From: Rhizobium sp. | GTDB lineage: Bacteria > Pseudomonadota > Alphaproteobacteria > Rhizobiales > Rhizobiaceae | Assembly: GCA_020621905.1 (NCBI GenBank) | Contig: JAHRYZ010000016.1 | Location: 1 to 33,562, forward strand | Direction of reading: 5' to 3' | DNA length: 33,562 nt | In this document: in pieces, positions 8,471 through 15,797 of the stretch | Numbering within the stretch: position 1 is the stretch's first letter | Layout of the letters: each line of letters begins with the position of its first letter | The notes under the pieces: generated by a model | What the model was told of the DNA's origin: nothing | What the model saw: only the letters and a program-made list of their open reading frames with translations | Database searches by the model: none | Translations under genes and position numbers: made by a program

Positions 8471-9718
8471 TCAGGCCTTCGGTGCGCGGTGGGTGATGGT
8501 GATGAAGTCGGTGCCGGGGCCGGTTTCCGGACCGATGCCGGTGTCCGAAATGGTCAGCGACGTGCCTTCGCTCAGCAGCGTTTCGATCCGGTGGCGGATA
8601 TGGGCGGGGATGGTGATGCGGTCCAACGCGGCTGCCGCATTGTAGACGCTCGTATCGTCGGCGGGCGTCGTGATGCCCAATCGCTTGGTGGTGGCATTCG
8701 AGAGGTGGTTCTCAAGCGTCACCGCACGCCAGCTGGCCTTTCTGCCGTAGCGATCCACATCGACGGCCTCGATGAGGTGCGTGCCGAGCGCGATCTGCGG
8801 ATCGGCGATCGTCACCGGCGCCTCGAACAGCGGCGTGAACTTCTGGCGCACCATGATCTGGCCGAGCGGCGGCTCGCCCTTGCCGGCACTCTTGAACAGC
8901 TCGCCGAGGAATTCGGCGGTAATCAGTTCGCCCTTGGTGTCGAGGCCCTTCCAGCGCTTGAAGCCGTTGACGGCGGACACCGTCGCCTTGCCGATATGCC
9001 CGTCCGGAATGCCGGCGTCGAAGCCGAGTTCGCCGAGCAGGGTCTGCGCGTCGATCAGCATTTCGCGCTGGCCACGCCGAGTGATGAGGATGCGAAGCGG
9101 CGGCTCTTCCTCGAGCATGACCTTGGCCGAGGCGCCTGCCTTCGGCAGAACGTCGGCCATCGCGACTTCGACCGTTTTCAACGAGGCATCGAGCGTGCTT
9201 GGACGCAGTTCCGCGTCGGAAAGCAACTGGCCAGCCTGAACGGCAACGCGTGGCGTGAAGAGGTTTGCGTGCTCCAGCCAGACCGGTGCCACCGGCTGGT
9301 CGGTGATGATTACATGGGCACCGCGCTCCGTCATGGAGAAGAGCTGCTTGGCAAAGGCCCGCGGCAGGCGCACGCAGCCATGCGACGCCGGATAGTTCGG
9401 CACGCTGTTCGATTCATGCAGCGCCACGCCCGACCAGGTGATGCGCTGCATCCACGGCATCGGCGCGTTCGAATAGAGGTTGGATTCGTGGTATTTGCGC
9501 TTTTCCAGGATCGAGAAGACGCCGGACGGGGTGGTGTGGCCGGCCTTTCCGGTGGAAACCTTCGACGTGGCGATGATCTGGTCGCCGTCATAGACGGTCA
9601 GAGTCTGCTCCGCCTTTGAGACGAAAATCTGAAGCGAGGCGCCATTGCCGGACAGGGCCGGTGTGGCAAAAACGGTCGCGGACAGAAGGCCGAGCGAAGC
9701 AGCCAGCGACTTGAACAT
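8471..9718 (-). CDS. L,D-transpeptidase (YkuD family) with peptidoglycan-binding domain
   Basis: Predicted periplasmic enzyme that forms 3-3 peptidoglycan crosslinks or attaches proteins to peptidoglycan. The 415-residue product has a signal peptide (cut near residue 23), then a YkuD catalytic domain (about 28-150) with the active-site motif: H101 followed by S112-H113-G114-C115 and VR. C115 is the nucleophile. A peptidoglycan-binding repeat follows (about 205-275, LLGELGFDAGIPDGHIG), and then a C-terminal region of about 130 residues typical of rhizobial members. Rhizobia depend heavily on L,D-crosslinks for polar growth. ATG 9718 gives the clean signal peptide; a TTG at 9739 would extend it by seven residues. 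AGGGGA lies about 8 bases before the ATG. Confidence 0.93.
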   Translation of the reverse strand: MFKSLAASLGLLSATVFATPALSGNGASLQIFVSKAEQTLTVYDGDQIIATSKVSTGKAGHTTPSGVFSILEKRKYHESNLYSNAPMPWMQRITWSGVALHESNSVPNYPASHGCVRLPRAFAKQLFSMTERGAHVIITDQPVAPVWLEHANLFTPRVAVQAGQLLSDAELRPSTLDASLKTVEVAMADVLPKAGASAKVMLEEEPPLRILITRRGQREMLIDAQTLLGELGFDAGIPDGHIGKATVSAVNGFKRWKGLDTKGELITAEFLGELFKSAGKGEPPLGQIMVRQKFTPLFEAPVTIADPQIALGTHLIEAVDVDRYGRKASWRAVTLENHLSNATTKRLGITTPADDTSVYNAAAALDRITIPAHIRHRIETLLSEGTSLTISDTGIGPETGPGTDFITITHRAPKA

Positions 9719-9889
9719 GATACAGGATCCCCTACGCAATACGAATTGCGGCAGACTATGATGGGAAGCTTAAGGAAGGTTTGAAGAAAATTCGACGTTC
9801 ACGAACTCGTGTAAACACGCAAAGACTTGATCGGTGCATCGGCTCCGCACTTTGTATTAATCGGCGTGGGTACGAGCAAGTAAAGAGAC

Positions 9890-11185
9890 TCAGATGCGTG
9901 TATTCCCCTTTCCGGGAAACGTATAACCGGTCTGTACGCTCGATCTTCCGAACTTCTCCCTCAGCTTGTCCATGGCCATCTCTGCCGCAGCCCGGCGCTG
10001 CGCCTGTTCGTCGACGAGATCTGGCGGATCGGCGCGCGACTCGTCCTGGAGGTCGCTGACGCCGATGCCGATCAGGCGGAAGCGCGTTCCGTCCGCTTCC
10101 TTTTCCAGCAGGGCGAGCCCGGTGCGAAAGATCCGGTCGGCAAGCTGCGTCGGGTCGTCCAGCCTGCGGTTGCGCGTCCTGAGCTTGAAGTCGGCGGTCT
10201 TCAGTTTCAGCACCACGGTCTGACCGGAGATACCGCTCTTTTTCAGCCGCCACGCGACCTTTTCGGACAGCGAACGCAGATGCGTGACCAGTTCCTCGTA
10301 CTGCCAGATGTCGTCGAAGAAGGTGGTCTCGGCCGAAACACTCTTGGCGGCGTCGTTGAGGTGCACGTCGCGGTCGTCGATGCCGCGCGACAGGCGAAAC
10401 AGACGCTGCCCCATGGTGCCGTAGCGCCGCATGAGGTCGCTTTCCTCCATGGTCTGCAATTGCCCGACGGTGCGGATGCCGTCGCGCTCCAGCGTCGCGG
10501 CAAAGGCCTTGCCGACACCCCAGATGGTGGTGACGGGGCGGGGCGCCAGGAAGGACAGCGCCTCGGCCTCGCCGATCACCGAAAAGCCGCGCGGCTTCTG
10601 CAGGTCCGAGGCTACCTTGGCGAGGAACTTGCAGTAGGAGAGCCCGACGGAAACGGTGATGCCGATCTCCTCCTCGACGCGCCGGGCAAACCGCGCCAGG
10701 ACCCGCGCCGGAGGATCGTGATGCAGCCGTTCGGTGCCCTTGAGCTCGAGAAAGGCTTCGTCGATCGACAGCGGCTGGACGAGCGGCGTCAGCTCTTCCA
10801 TCATCGAGCGCACCTGCCGCCCGACCCGGACGTATTTCTCCATGTCCGGCTTGATCACCACGGCCTGCGGGCATGCCTCCAGCGCCTTGAACATCGGCAT
10901 GGCCGATCGCACGCCATGAATGCGGGCGATGTAGCAGGCGGTCGAGACGACCCCCCGCTTTCCCCCACCGATGATCACCGGCTTGTCGACGAGGTCGGGA
11001 TTGTCGCGCTTCTCCACCGAGGCATAGAAGGCGTCGCAGTCGATGTGGGCGAGTGTCAGCCTGTAGAGTTCGGGATGATAGACCAGACGAGGGCTGCCGC
11101 ATTGGCTACAGCGCTTTCGGCCCTCCGGCTGCCCTTTCAGGCAATCGCGGCAAAATCCCGGAAGATGATCGTTGGACGCGGCCAT
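9890..11185 (-). CDS. dinB: DNA polymerase IV (Y family) with N-terminal zinc-ribbon-like extension
   Basis: Error-prone translesion polymerase. The 431-residue protein begins with a four-cysteine module, C12/C15 and C26/C29, which precedes the palm domain. Catalytic carboxylates are D49 (with D51) in [14 protein letters not shown] and D142-E143 in SIDEAF. The helix-hairpin-helix region with [12 protein letters not shown] and the little-finger domain (about 300-400) are complete. The cysteine extension is absent from E. coli DinB but common in rhizobial homologues; zinc binding is inferred. A LexA operator lies 6-20 bases upstream of the ATG, so expression should be SOS-induced. Confidence 0.95.
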   Translation of the reverse strand: MAASNDHLPGFCRDCLKGQPEGRKRCSQCGSPRLVYHPELYRLTLAHIDCDAFYASVEKRDNPDLVDKPVIIGGGKRGVVSTACYIARIHGVRSAMPMFKALEACPQAVVIKPDMEKYVRVGRQVRSMMEELTPLVQPLSIDEAFLELKGTERLHHDPPARVLARFARRVEEEIGITVSVGLSYCKFLAKVASDLQKPRGFSVIGEAEALSFLAPRPVTTIWGVGKAFAATLERDGIRTVGQLQTMEESDLMRRYGTMGQRLFRLSRGIDDRDVHLNDAAKSVSAETTFFDDIWQYEELVTHLRSLSEKVAWRLKKSGISGQTVVLKLKTADFKLRTRNRRLDDPTQLADRIFRTGLALLEKEADGTRFRLIGIGVSDLQDESRADPPDLVDEQAQRRAAAEMAMDKLREKFGRSSVQTGYTFPGKGNTRI

Positions 11186-11190
11186 GATGA

Positions 11191-11205
11191 GAACAAAGGT
11201 TGAAC
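11191..11205 (-). promoter_or_regulatory. LexA operator (SOS box) of dinB
   Basis: GAAC-N7-GAAC reads on the plus strand (GTTC-N7-GTTC on the dinB strand). This is the alphaproteobacterial LexA direct-repeat site, unlike the palindromic enterobacterial box. It sits immediately before the dinB start, where repressor binding would block transcription. The GNAT gene diverging from 11254 could share the control. Confidence 0.85.
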
Positions 11206-11253
11206 ATTGCCACCTTACGCGCTAGCCTGATCGCACTCAAGAGGCAAGATTCG

Positions 11254-11841
11254 ATGAATGAGACCGTGTTCACAACAAAGCCTTTGACCGCTGACCTCTG
11301 GCCCGATTTCGAGATGGTGATGGGGCCGCAGGGCGCCTGTTATGGCTGCTGGTGCACCTATTTTCGCCTTGCGCCGGCGCAGCGCAAGCTGCTCGGTGGT
11401 ACCGAAAAGAAGCAGTACATGCGGGCGCGCGTGCTGTCCGGGCCGCCGCCGGGCCTGATCGGCTATCGCGACGGCCAACCGGTCGGCTGGGTGCAGGTGG
11501 GGCCGCGCAGCGATGTGCCCAACTGGAACTCGCCGCGCACCGTGTCCCGCCCGGTGGACGAGGTCGATGCGGCCGATCCGGGCGTCTGGGCAATCAGTTG
11601 CTTTTTCGTCGTCTCGTCCGGCCGTGGTGTCGGCCTCAGCCATCTCTTGCTGGCCGCAGCCGTCGACTTTGCCAGACAAAACGGAGCAAGCCGCGTCGAG
11701 GCCTGTCCGATCGATCGCACCAAACAGTCGAAATCCGTCGGTCTCTATGTCGGGCCGACGCGGATTTTTCGCGCCGCCGGTTTTGAAGAGGTGGCCTTGC
11801 GCAAGGAGGGCAGGCCGCTGATGCGGCTGGCGTTCTTATGA
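11254..11841 (+). CDS. GNAT-family N-acetyltransferase
   Basis: 195 residues with an acetyl-CoA-dependent acyltransferase fold. A central strand, WAISCFFVVSSGRGVGLSHLLL (about 111-132, given here in part), contains the acetyl-CoA pyrophosphate-binding R-G-x-G-L pattern, and it is followed by a helix and VEACPID. The N-terminal CYGCWCTYFR motif (about 29-38) is a cysteine-rich signature of one GNAT subgroup of unknown substrate. ATG 11254 is preceded by AGAGG at about 10 bases; an upstream ATG at 11200 in the same frame has no ribosome-binding site and overlaps the LexA box. It overlaps the convergent HAD gene by 6 bases. Substrate unknown. Confidence 0.8.
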   Translation: MNETVFTTKPLTADLWPDFEMVMGPQGACYGCWCTYFRLAPAQRKLLGGTEKKQYMRARVLSGPPPGLIGYRDGQPVGWVQVGPRSDVPNWNSPRTVSRPVDEVDAADPGVWAISCFFVVSSGRGVGLSHLLLAAAVDFARQNGASRVEACPIDRTKQSKSVGLYVGPTRIFRAAGFEEVALRKEGRPLMRLAFL

Positions 11842-12483
11842 GGCCCGGCTAGTGCTGCAATGCCGGCGGATGTGCTGCGTTGCCTCGGGCCAGTCTGCAA
11901 CGCGCAGGACGGGCGGCACGGCCGGCGGCGCATGCCGATGGATCTCGGAGACCGGGATCATGTGCAAGAGCAGGCAATCGCTGACATGGGTTCCAACCGA
12001 AACCAGATTGTGCGCCATGTCGTCGATGAAGGCGACCGGCAGCGGGCGACCGCCATGCAGGGTTTCGACAACGGGCCCCTTGGGCTGTTGGGTCGCCACC
12101 AGCGGCTGGCTGAGGCCGATCGAGTCGAGCAGGCGCCGGCGTCGGTCGGCAAAGCGCGGCGGCATGGCGGTCAGGAACACGATGTCGGCATCACGGGCGA
12201 TGGCCTCGATCGCCGCTGCCGTCGTGGGAAATGGCGTCTGCCAGGTCTCCTGGGCGTCGAAGAAGGCGTCGATAAGATCGCTGACCTCCCGGTCGGGCAG
12301 GGCGGTCTCCGTCGCTTGGGACACGATATTGCCATGCAGCCGGAACGAGCGGGGAACCAACCTGTGACCCAGACTGTCGAGATAGGATTGAAAGGGGACG
12401 ATGAACTGCAGCACGACGTCGTCGACGTCGCAGACGACCAGGGGCCGATCGCTCAACCGGATTGCGTCGACCCCCTGCGTCAT
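11836..12483 (-). CDS. HAD-like hydrolase
   Basis: 215 residues with haloacid-dehalogenase-superfamily motifs: motif I in VVCDVDDVVLQF (about residues 16-27, nucleophile Asp in DVDD), motif II near FLTAMPPR (about 98-105), and motif IV in AFIDDMAHN (about 150-158). The family usually includes phosphatases; the substrate is unknown. Its ATG follows directly on the TGA of the DUF3572 gene with no spacing base, and GGGAG inside that gene's end is its ribosome-binding site, so the two are translationally coupled. The same pairing, divergent from divK, fits the general rhizobial layout. Confidence 0.8.
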   Translation of the reverse strand: MTQGVDAIRLSDRPLVVCDVDDVVLQFIVPFQSYLDSLGHRLVPRSFRLHGNIVSQATETALPDREVSDLIDAFFDAQETWQTPFPTTAAAIEAIARDADIVFLTAMPPRFADRRRRLLDSIGLSQPLVATQQPKGPVVETLHGGRPLPVAFIDDMAHNLVSVGTHVSDCLLLHMIPVSEIHRHAPPAVPPVLRVADWPEATQHIRRHCSTSRAS

Positions 12484-12777
12484 TCAGAAGTCTCCCGAAT
12501 CGAGCGTCGGACCATTGTAGTGATGCGAGGCGCTGACGACGGCTTCCGGCTTGGTGTCGGTCGCCGCGCAGAAGGCCATGAGGGTCGGCTCGTGCGCCAT
12601 GAGGAAATCCAGCATGCCGGCCATGAAGGCGGGATCGCGAATCGACTGGCGCAATTGGTCGGGCTGGGTGCCCGAAAGGGCCAGAAAGCGGCCGAGCATG
12701 TCCGGCTCGCCGGCAAGCCAGCCGAAAACGGCGATGGCGGTTTCCTCGGCACTTATGGGTATGCTGCTGTTCTTCAT
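12484..12777 (-). CDS. DUF3572-family protein
   Basis: 97 residues, mostly helical, with the family pattern ISAEETAIAVFGWLAGEPDM near the start and FMAGMLDFLMAHEPTL in the middle. The function of DUF3572 is unknown. The gene is typically found next to divK in Rhizobiales, divergent from it, as here. A possible promoter on the minus strand is TTGAGA/17/AGAAAT just upstream, moderate at best. No signal peptide or membrane segment. Confidence 0.85.
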   Translation of the reverse strand: MKNSSIPISAEETAIAVFGWLAGEPDMLGRFLALSGTQPDQLRQSIRDPAFMAGMLDFLMAHEPTLMAFCAATDTKPEAVVSASHHYNGPTLDSGDF

Positions 12778-12910
12778 GGGCCTTTCCGGATTTCTCGTTA
12801 CAGTTACCTATTTCTCAACCAAATGACCTTAGCATGACATCGCACCAGGAGTGCAAACTGCCGCACCGCAGCGATCTGTGGATGCCAGGCAGGATGAGGG
12901 GACGGGGTTT

Positions 12911-13282
12911 ATGCCGAAGAAGGTAATGATTGTCGAAGACAACGAGCTCAATATGAAGCTCTTCCGCGATCTTATCGAAGCTTCTGGCTATGAGACGATC
13001 CAGACCCGTAATGGCATGGAGGCGCTTGATCTGGCGCGCAAGCATCGCCCTGACCTGATCCTGATGGATATCCAGCTGCCCGAGGTCTCCGGCCTCGACG
13101 TGACCCGTTGGCTGAAGGAAGACCCCGAGCTACACGTGATCCCGGTGATTGCCGTCACGGCCTTTGCCATGAAGGGCGACGAGGAACGCATCCGCCAGGG
13201 CGGTTGCGAAGCCTATGTCTCCAAGCCGATTTCCGTGCCGAAGTTCATCGAGACGATCAAGACCTATCTGGGCGACGCGTGA
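12911..13282 (+). CDS. divK: single-domain response regulator DivK
   Basis: 123-residue receiver domain with no output domain. Conserved residues are present: acidic pair E9/D10, phospho-acceptor D53 in [14 protein letters not shown]83 and K105. In Alphaproteobacteria DivK is phosphorylated by PleC/DivJ-type kinases and controls CtrA through DivL and CckA, linking cell pole identity with cell-cycle progression. ATG 12911 gives the family N-terminus [23 protein letters not shown] precedes it. pleD starts 12 bases after the stop, the classical divK-pleD operon. No clear CtrA site is visible upstream. Confidence 0.96.
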   Translation: MPKKVMIVEDNELNMKLFRDLIEASGYETIQTRNGMEALDLARKHRPDLILMDIQLPEVSGLDVTRWLKEDPELHVIPVIAVTAFAMKGDEERIRQGGCEAYVSKPISVPKFIETIKTYLGDA

Positions 13283-13294
13283 GGAACAGGGCCG

Positions 13295-14665
13295 ATGACC
13301 GCGAGAATACTTGTCGTCGATGACATTCCGGCCAATGTGAAGCTGCTCGAGGCCCGCCTGATTGCCGAGTACTTCGAGGTGCTGACCGCCGACAACGGCC
13401 GTGATGCGCTGGACATTTGCGACCGCACCCAGGTCGACGTGGTTCTGCTCGACATCATGATGCCCGAAATGGATGGTTTCGAGGTCTGCGAGCGGCTGAA
13501 GGCCAATCCGCGCACTGCCCATATTCCGGTCGTCATGGTGACGGCGCTGGATCAGCCGTCCGACCGCGTGCGCGGCCTGAAGGCCGGCGCCGACGACTTT
13601 CTCACCAAGCCGGTCAATGATCTGCAGCTGATCTCGCGGGTCAAGAGCCTCGTGCGCCTGAAGACGCTCAGCGATGAATTACGCATCCGCGCCGACACCG
13701 CCCAGTCGATAGGCATCGACGATCCCCTGCGCCTCAGCGAAGGCCGGCTCGAGGAGGCGGCCCAGGTGCTGCTGGTCGACAGCCGCGGCAGTTCCCAGGA
13801 ACGCATCATCAAGACGCTGAAGCCGATCGCTGTCGTGACCGCGATGTCCGACCCGCAGGCCTCCGTGTTCGATGCGGCCGAAAACCCCTATGACCTGGTC
13901 ATCGTCAACGGCAATCTCGACGACTACGATCCGCTCCGGCTCTGCTCGCAGCTGCGCTCGCTGGAGCGCACGCGCTTCATCCCGATCCTGCTGATCACCG
14001 AGCATGGCGACGAGCAGATGATCGTCCGCGCGCTTGATCTCGGCGTGAACGACTATATCGTGCGGCCGCTCGATCCCAATGAACTGGTGGCCCGCACGCT
14101 GACGCAGATCCGTCGCAAACGCTTCAACGACCGTCTGCGCCACAGCGTCACGCAGACGATCGAACTCGCCGTCACGGACGGCCTGACGGGGCTGCACAAT
14201 CGTCGCTACCTCGACAGCCACCTGAAGATGCTCTTCACCCGGGCTCAGGCGCGCGGCAAGTCGCTGTCGGTGTGCATCACCGACATTGATCGCTTCAAGC
14301 AGGTGAACGATACCTATGGCCATGACGCCGGCGACGAGGTGCTGAAATTCGCCATGCGTGTGCGCTCGACCGTGCGCGGTGCCGATCTGGCATGCCGCTA
14401 CGGGGGCGAGGAATTCGTCGTCGTCATGCCCGATACGGCGGCCGACGTCGCGGCCGTGATTGCAGAGCGCCTGCGCGGCATCATCGAGTCCAAGCCCTTC
14501 GTGCTCAAGGGGGCCGGGGTGTCGCTCGACATCACCGCCTCGATGGGCATCGCGACGGCGGGCCGTGGCTTCGATACGCCGGAGCAGTTGCTGAAGCAGG
14601 CCGATCTGGCGCTCTATCAGGCGAAACGAGACGGACGAAACAGGGTGGTGGCCGCCGCAGCCTGA
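13295..14665 (+). CDS. pleD: diguanylate cyclase response regulator PleD
   Basis: Makes c-di-GMP upon phosphorylation, controlling polar development and motility-to-sessile switching. The 456 residues are receiver 1 (about 1-120, phospho-acceptor D53 in LLDIMMPEMDGFEV), a degenerate receiver 2 (about 150-275) and a GGDEF domain (about 285-456). The active site is GGEEF at 370-374, with the allosteric inhibitory RxxD (R361-D364) upstream, so feedback inhibition is probably retained. Receiver 2 has Asn where the phospho-acceptor would be (VIVNGN), as expected for its role as a dimerisation adaptor. It is transcribed with divK. Confidence 0.97.
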   Translation: MTARILVVDDIPANVKLLEARLIAEYFEVLTADNGRDALDICDRTQVDVVLLDIMMPEMDGFEVCERLKANPRTAHIPVVMVTALDQPSDRVRGLKAGADDFLTKPVNDLQLISRVKSLVRLKTLSDELRIRADTAQSIGIDDPLRLSEGRLEEAAQVLLVDSRGSSQERIIKTLKPIAVVTAMSDPQASVFDAAENPYDLVIVNGNLDDYDPLRLCSQLRSLERTRFIPILLITEHGDEQMIVRALDLGVNDYIVRPLDPNELVARTLTQIRRKRFNDRLRHSVTQTIELAVTDGLTGLHNRRYLDSHLKMLFTRAQARGKSLSVCITDIDRFKQVNDTYGHDAGDEVLKFAMRVRSTVRGADLACRYGGEEFVVVMPDTAADVAAVIAERLRGIIESKPFVLKGAGVSLDITASMGIATAGRGFDTPEQLLKQADLALYQAKRDGRNRVVAAAA

Positions 14666-15220
14666 CCCTTGGTGTATCGAAACGACGCGGGCCGTGCCTC
14701 TGGTCGGGGGCAATCCGGTCCTTCTCTTTTTGTCAAGTTGCCGAATTGGGGGATTGCGCCGAAATTCCCTGTGAATGACAATGGTCAGAATTCAGCGTTT
14801 TATCGCTCTGCGGCGCGAACCGCTTCCATTGCCCAAAAGGCTCTTCCTGGAGATGTGCTTTTGGCTTTCGGCGCGAAGGCTATGCGTTTCTGAGTGCTCT
14901 GAGTATTTCACAACTATAGATAGACTGCCCGGCAAATTCTACCTGCGCGGATGTATTTTTGTTTTCGGATGCATTTGCGGGATATTGTGTCCCCTTCGCA
15001 GCCAAGGCTTTGAAGATTGAATTTTTCCACATTGGACGCAGGAAACTACTTCGGTATTGCAATATTGGCGTTAAGTAAAATATTGGGGTCCTGATTGTAG
15101 TCGGCTCTTCTAAACTGTGCCGTCCTCTCGCATTTTAACCATAGCCGAAAGCAAAATGTGGAAGAGTTAAGAAACTGTTGATTTTCTTCTGAAGTTAAGC
15201 GAAGTTGAGATCAACAGAAA
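14666..15220 (+). other. long AT-richer intergenic stretch after pleD, no convincing gene
   Basis: Short ORFs of 74 and 81 codons (14669-14893 and 14775-15020) lack ribosome-binding sites, family resemblance and rhizobial codon use, so I do not call them. The section from about 14890 is clearly richer in A and T than the genes around it. It contains three GTTAAG elements (15070, 15166 and 15194) and a TTAACCAT (15135-15142). It probably holds the promoter and control region for the RNA that follows. Confidence 0.5.
15175..15217 (+). repeat. inverted repeat CTGTTGAT/ATCAACAG
   Basis: Perfect 8-base arms (15175-15182 and 15210-15217) with a 27-base centre. A second short palindrome, GTTGA-GA-TCAAC (15204-15215), overlaps the right arm. 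It lies just before the RNA candidate and may be an operator or part of its 5' fold. Confidence 0.45.
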
Positions 15221-15403
15221 GAACGCCTCGCGAAGAGGCCAATCGATGCCCCATGATGCTCAGGTCCGCCGCATCTCCTGGGTCGTGGGGTCGGTCGGTT
15301 GGTACGCAAGTAATTAACGGTTCCTCGTGCCGTATTTGTGTACTGACCGACCCCCATCTTTCAAGCAAGGGCACCGCAGCCGGCCAGGCGCGGTGCCTTT
15401 TTT
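15221..15403 (+). ncRNA. candidate structured RNA between pleD and rpmG
   Basis: Hairpin 1 is GCCTC/GAGGC with a GCGAA loop (15225-15239). Hairpin 2 pairs CCCCA (15249-15253) with TGGGG (15286-15290) and CAGG (15261-15264) with CCTG (15277-15280). Hairpin 3 pairs GGGGTCGGTC (15287-15296) with GACCGACCCC (15345-15354), extended by GTAC/GTAC and an inner ACGG/CCGT stem. GGGG at 15287-15290 is claimed by both hairpin 2 and hairpin 3, so they exclude each other. The transcript ends at a strong terminator. No plus-strand gene follows for 8 kb, so a trans-acting RNA is more likely than a leader. I cannot assign a family; the 5' end is not fixed. Confidence 0.5.
15370..15403 (+). terminator. intrinsic terminator
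   Basis: Perfect 8-bp stem GGCACCGC/GCGGTGCC (15370-15377 and 15390-15397) with a 12-base loop, followed by TTTTTT. It works on the plus strand, 700 bases after pleD, and so probably ends the RNA candidate. Confidence 0.9.
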
Positions 15404-15475
15404 GCCTGTGGTCCTTCCGCCCGAGACGGAGCAGGCGAGGGGCGCTCAGCCCGCGGCAAGAATTCTCCGATTCCC

Positions 15476-15511
15476 AAAACGAAAAGGCGCGCTGCCCGGG
15501 GCAACGCGCCT
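15476..15511 (-). terminator. intrinsic terminator of rpmG
   Basis: Stem AGGCGCG/CGCGCCT (15485-15491 and 15505-15511) extended by inner G-C pairs, followed on the minus strand by TTTTCGTTTT. It is located 25 bases after the rpmG stop. Confidence 0.85.
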
Positions 15512-15535
15512 GATACGCTGAAAACCGATCAAGAA

Positions 15536-15703
15536 TTACTTGATCTTGGTTTCCTTGAATTCGACGTGCTTGCGTGCGATCGGATCGTACTTCGTCTTCG
15601 TCATCTTGTCCGTCATCGTACGGCTGTTCTTGGTGGTGACGTAGAAGAAACCCGTGTCGGCTGTCGACAGCAGCTTGATCTTGATGGTTGTAGCCTTGGC
15701 CAT
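15536..15703 (-). CDS. rpmG: 50S ribosomal protein L33
   Basis: 55 residues, [20 protein letters not shown] at the start and ending KETKIK, the full length of bacterial L33. It lacks the paired cysteines of zinc-binding L33 forms, as is normal for Alphaproteobacteria. ATG 15703 has AGGA at 7 bases. A 7-bp hairpin (GAUCAAG/CUUGAUC, 15527-15545) covers the stop codon. A promoter and a hairpin-bearing leader precede the gene, so it is expressed independently of the MFS gene upstream. Confidence 0.97.
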   Translation of the reverse strand: MAKATTIKIKLLSTADTGFFYVTTKNSRTMTDKMTKTKYDPIARKHVEFKETKIK

Positions 15704-15769
15704 GGTCGTCCTGCCTTTAATAAACGAAGCCGTGGACGACCGAACGAAGCCCACGGCAAATCTGGCGCG

Positions 15770-15797
15770 AAACTACAAATCGCGCCGGAAAAGTCAA
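15770..15797 (-). promoter_or_regulatory. probable rpmG promoter and hairpin leader
   Basis: On the minus strand TTGACT (15797-15792), 16-base spacer, TAGTTT (15775-15770). It overlaps the end of the MFS gene. The leader that follows contains a 7-bp stem, GCCGTGG/CCACGGC (15729-15735 and 15751-15757), ahead of the ribosome-binding site. Confidence 0.45.

Noticed and set aside
8461-8480. Palindrome CCTGATCAGG between dnaE and the L,D-transpeptidase gene
   Set aside because: It has no loop and no T run, and it overlaps coding sequence; not a terminator by sequence.
12778-12910. CtrA site upstream of divK
   Set aside because: No TTAA-N7-TTAA is present in the gap; only unrelated GTTAC repeats.
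14775-15020. 81-codon ORF after pleD with a Cys-rich hydrophobic end
   Set aside because: No ribosome-binding site, atypical codon use, no recognisable family; the region is AT-richer and probably regulatory.
15221-15403. 6S RNA, signal recognition particle RNA or tmRNA
   Set aside because: No single long closing stem, no SRP GGAAG/GCAG loop and no tRNA-like end or tag frame, so I left the family open.
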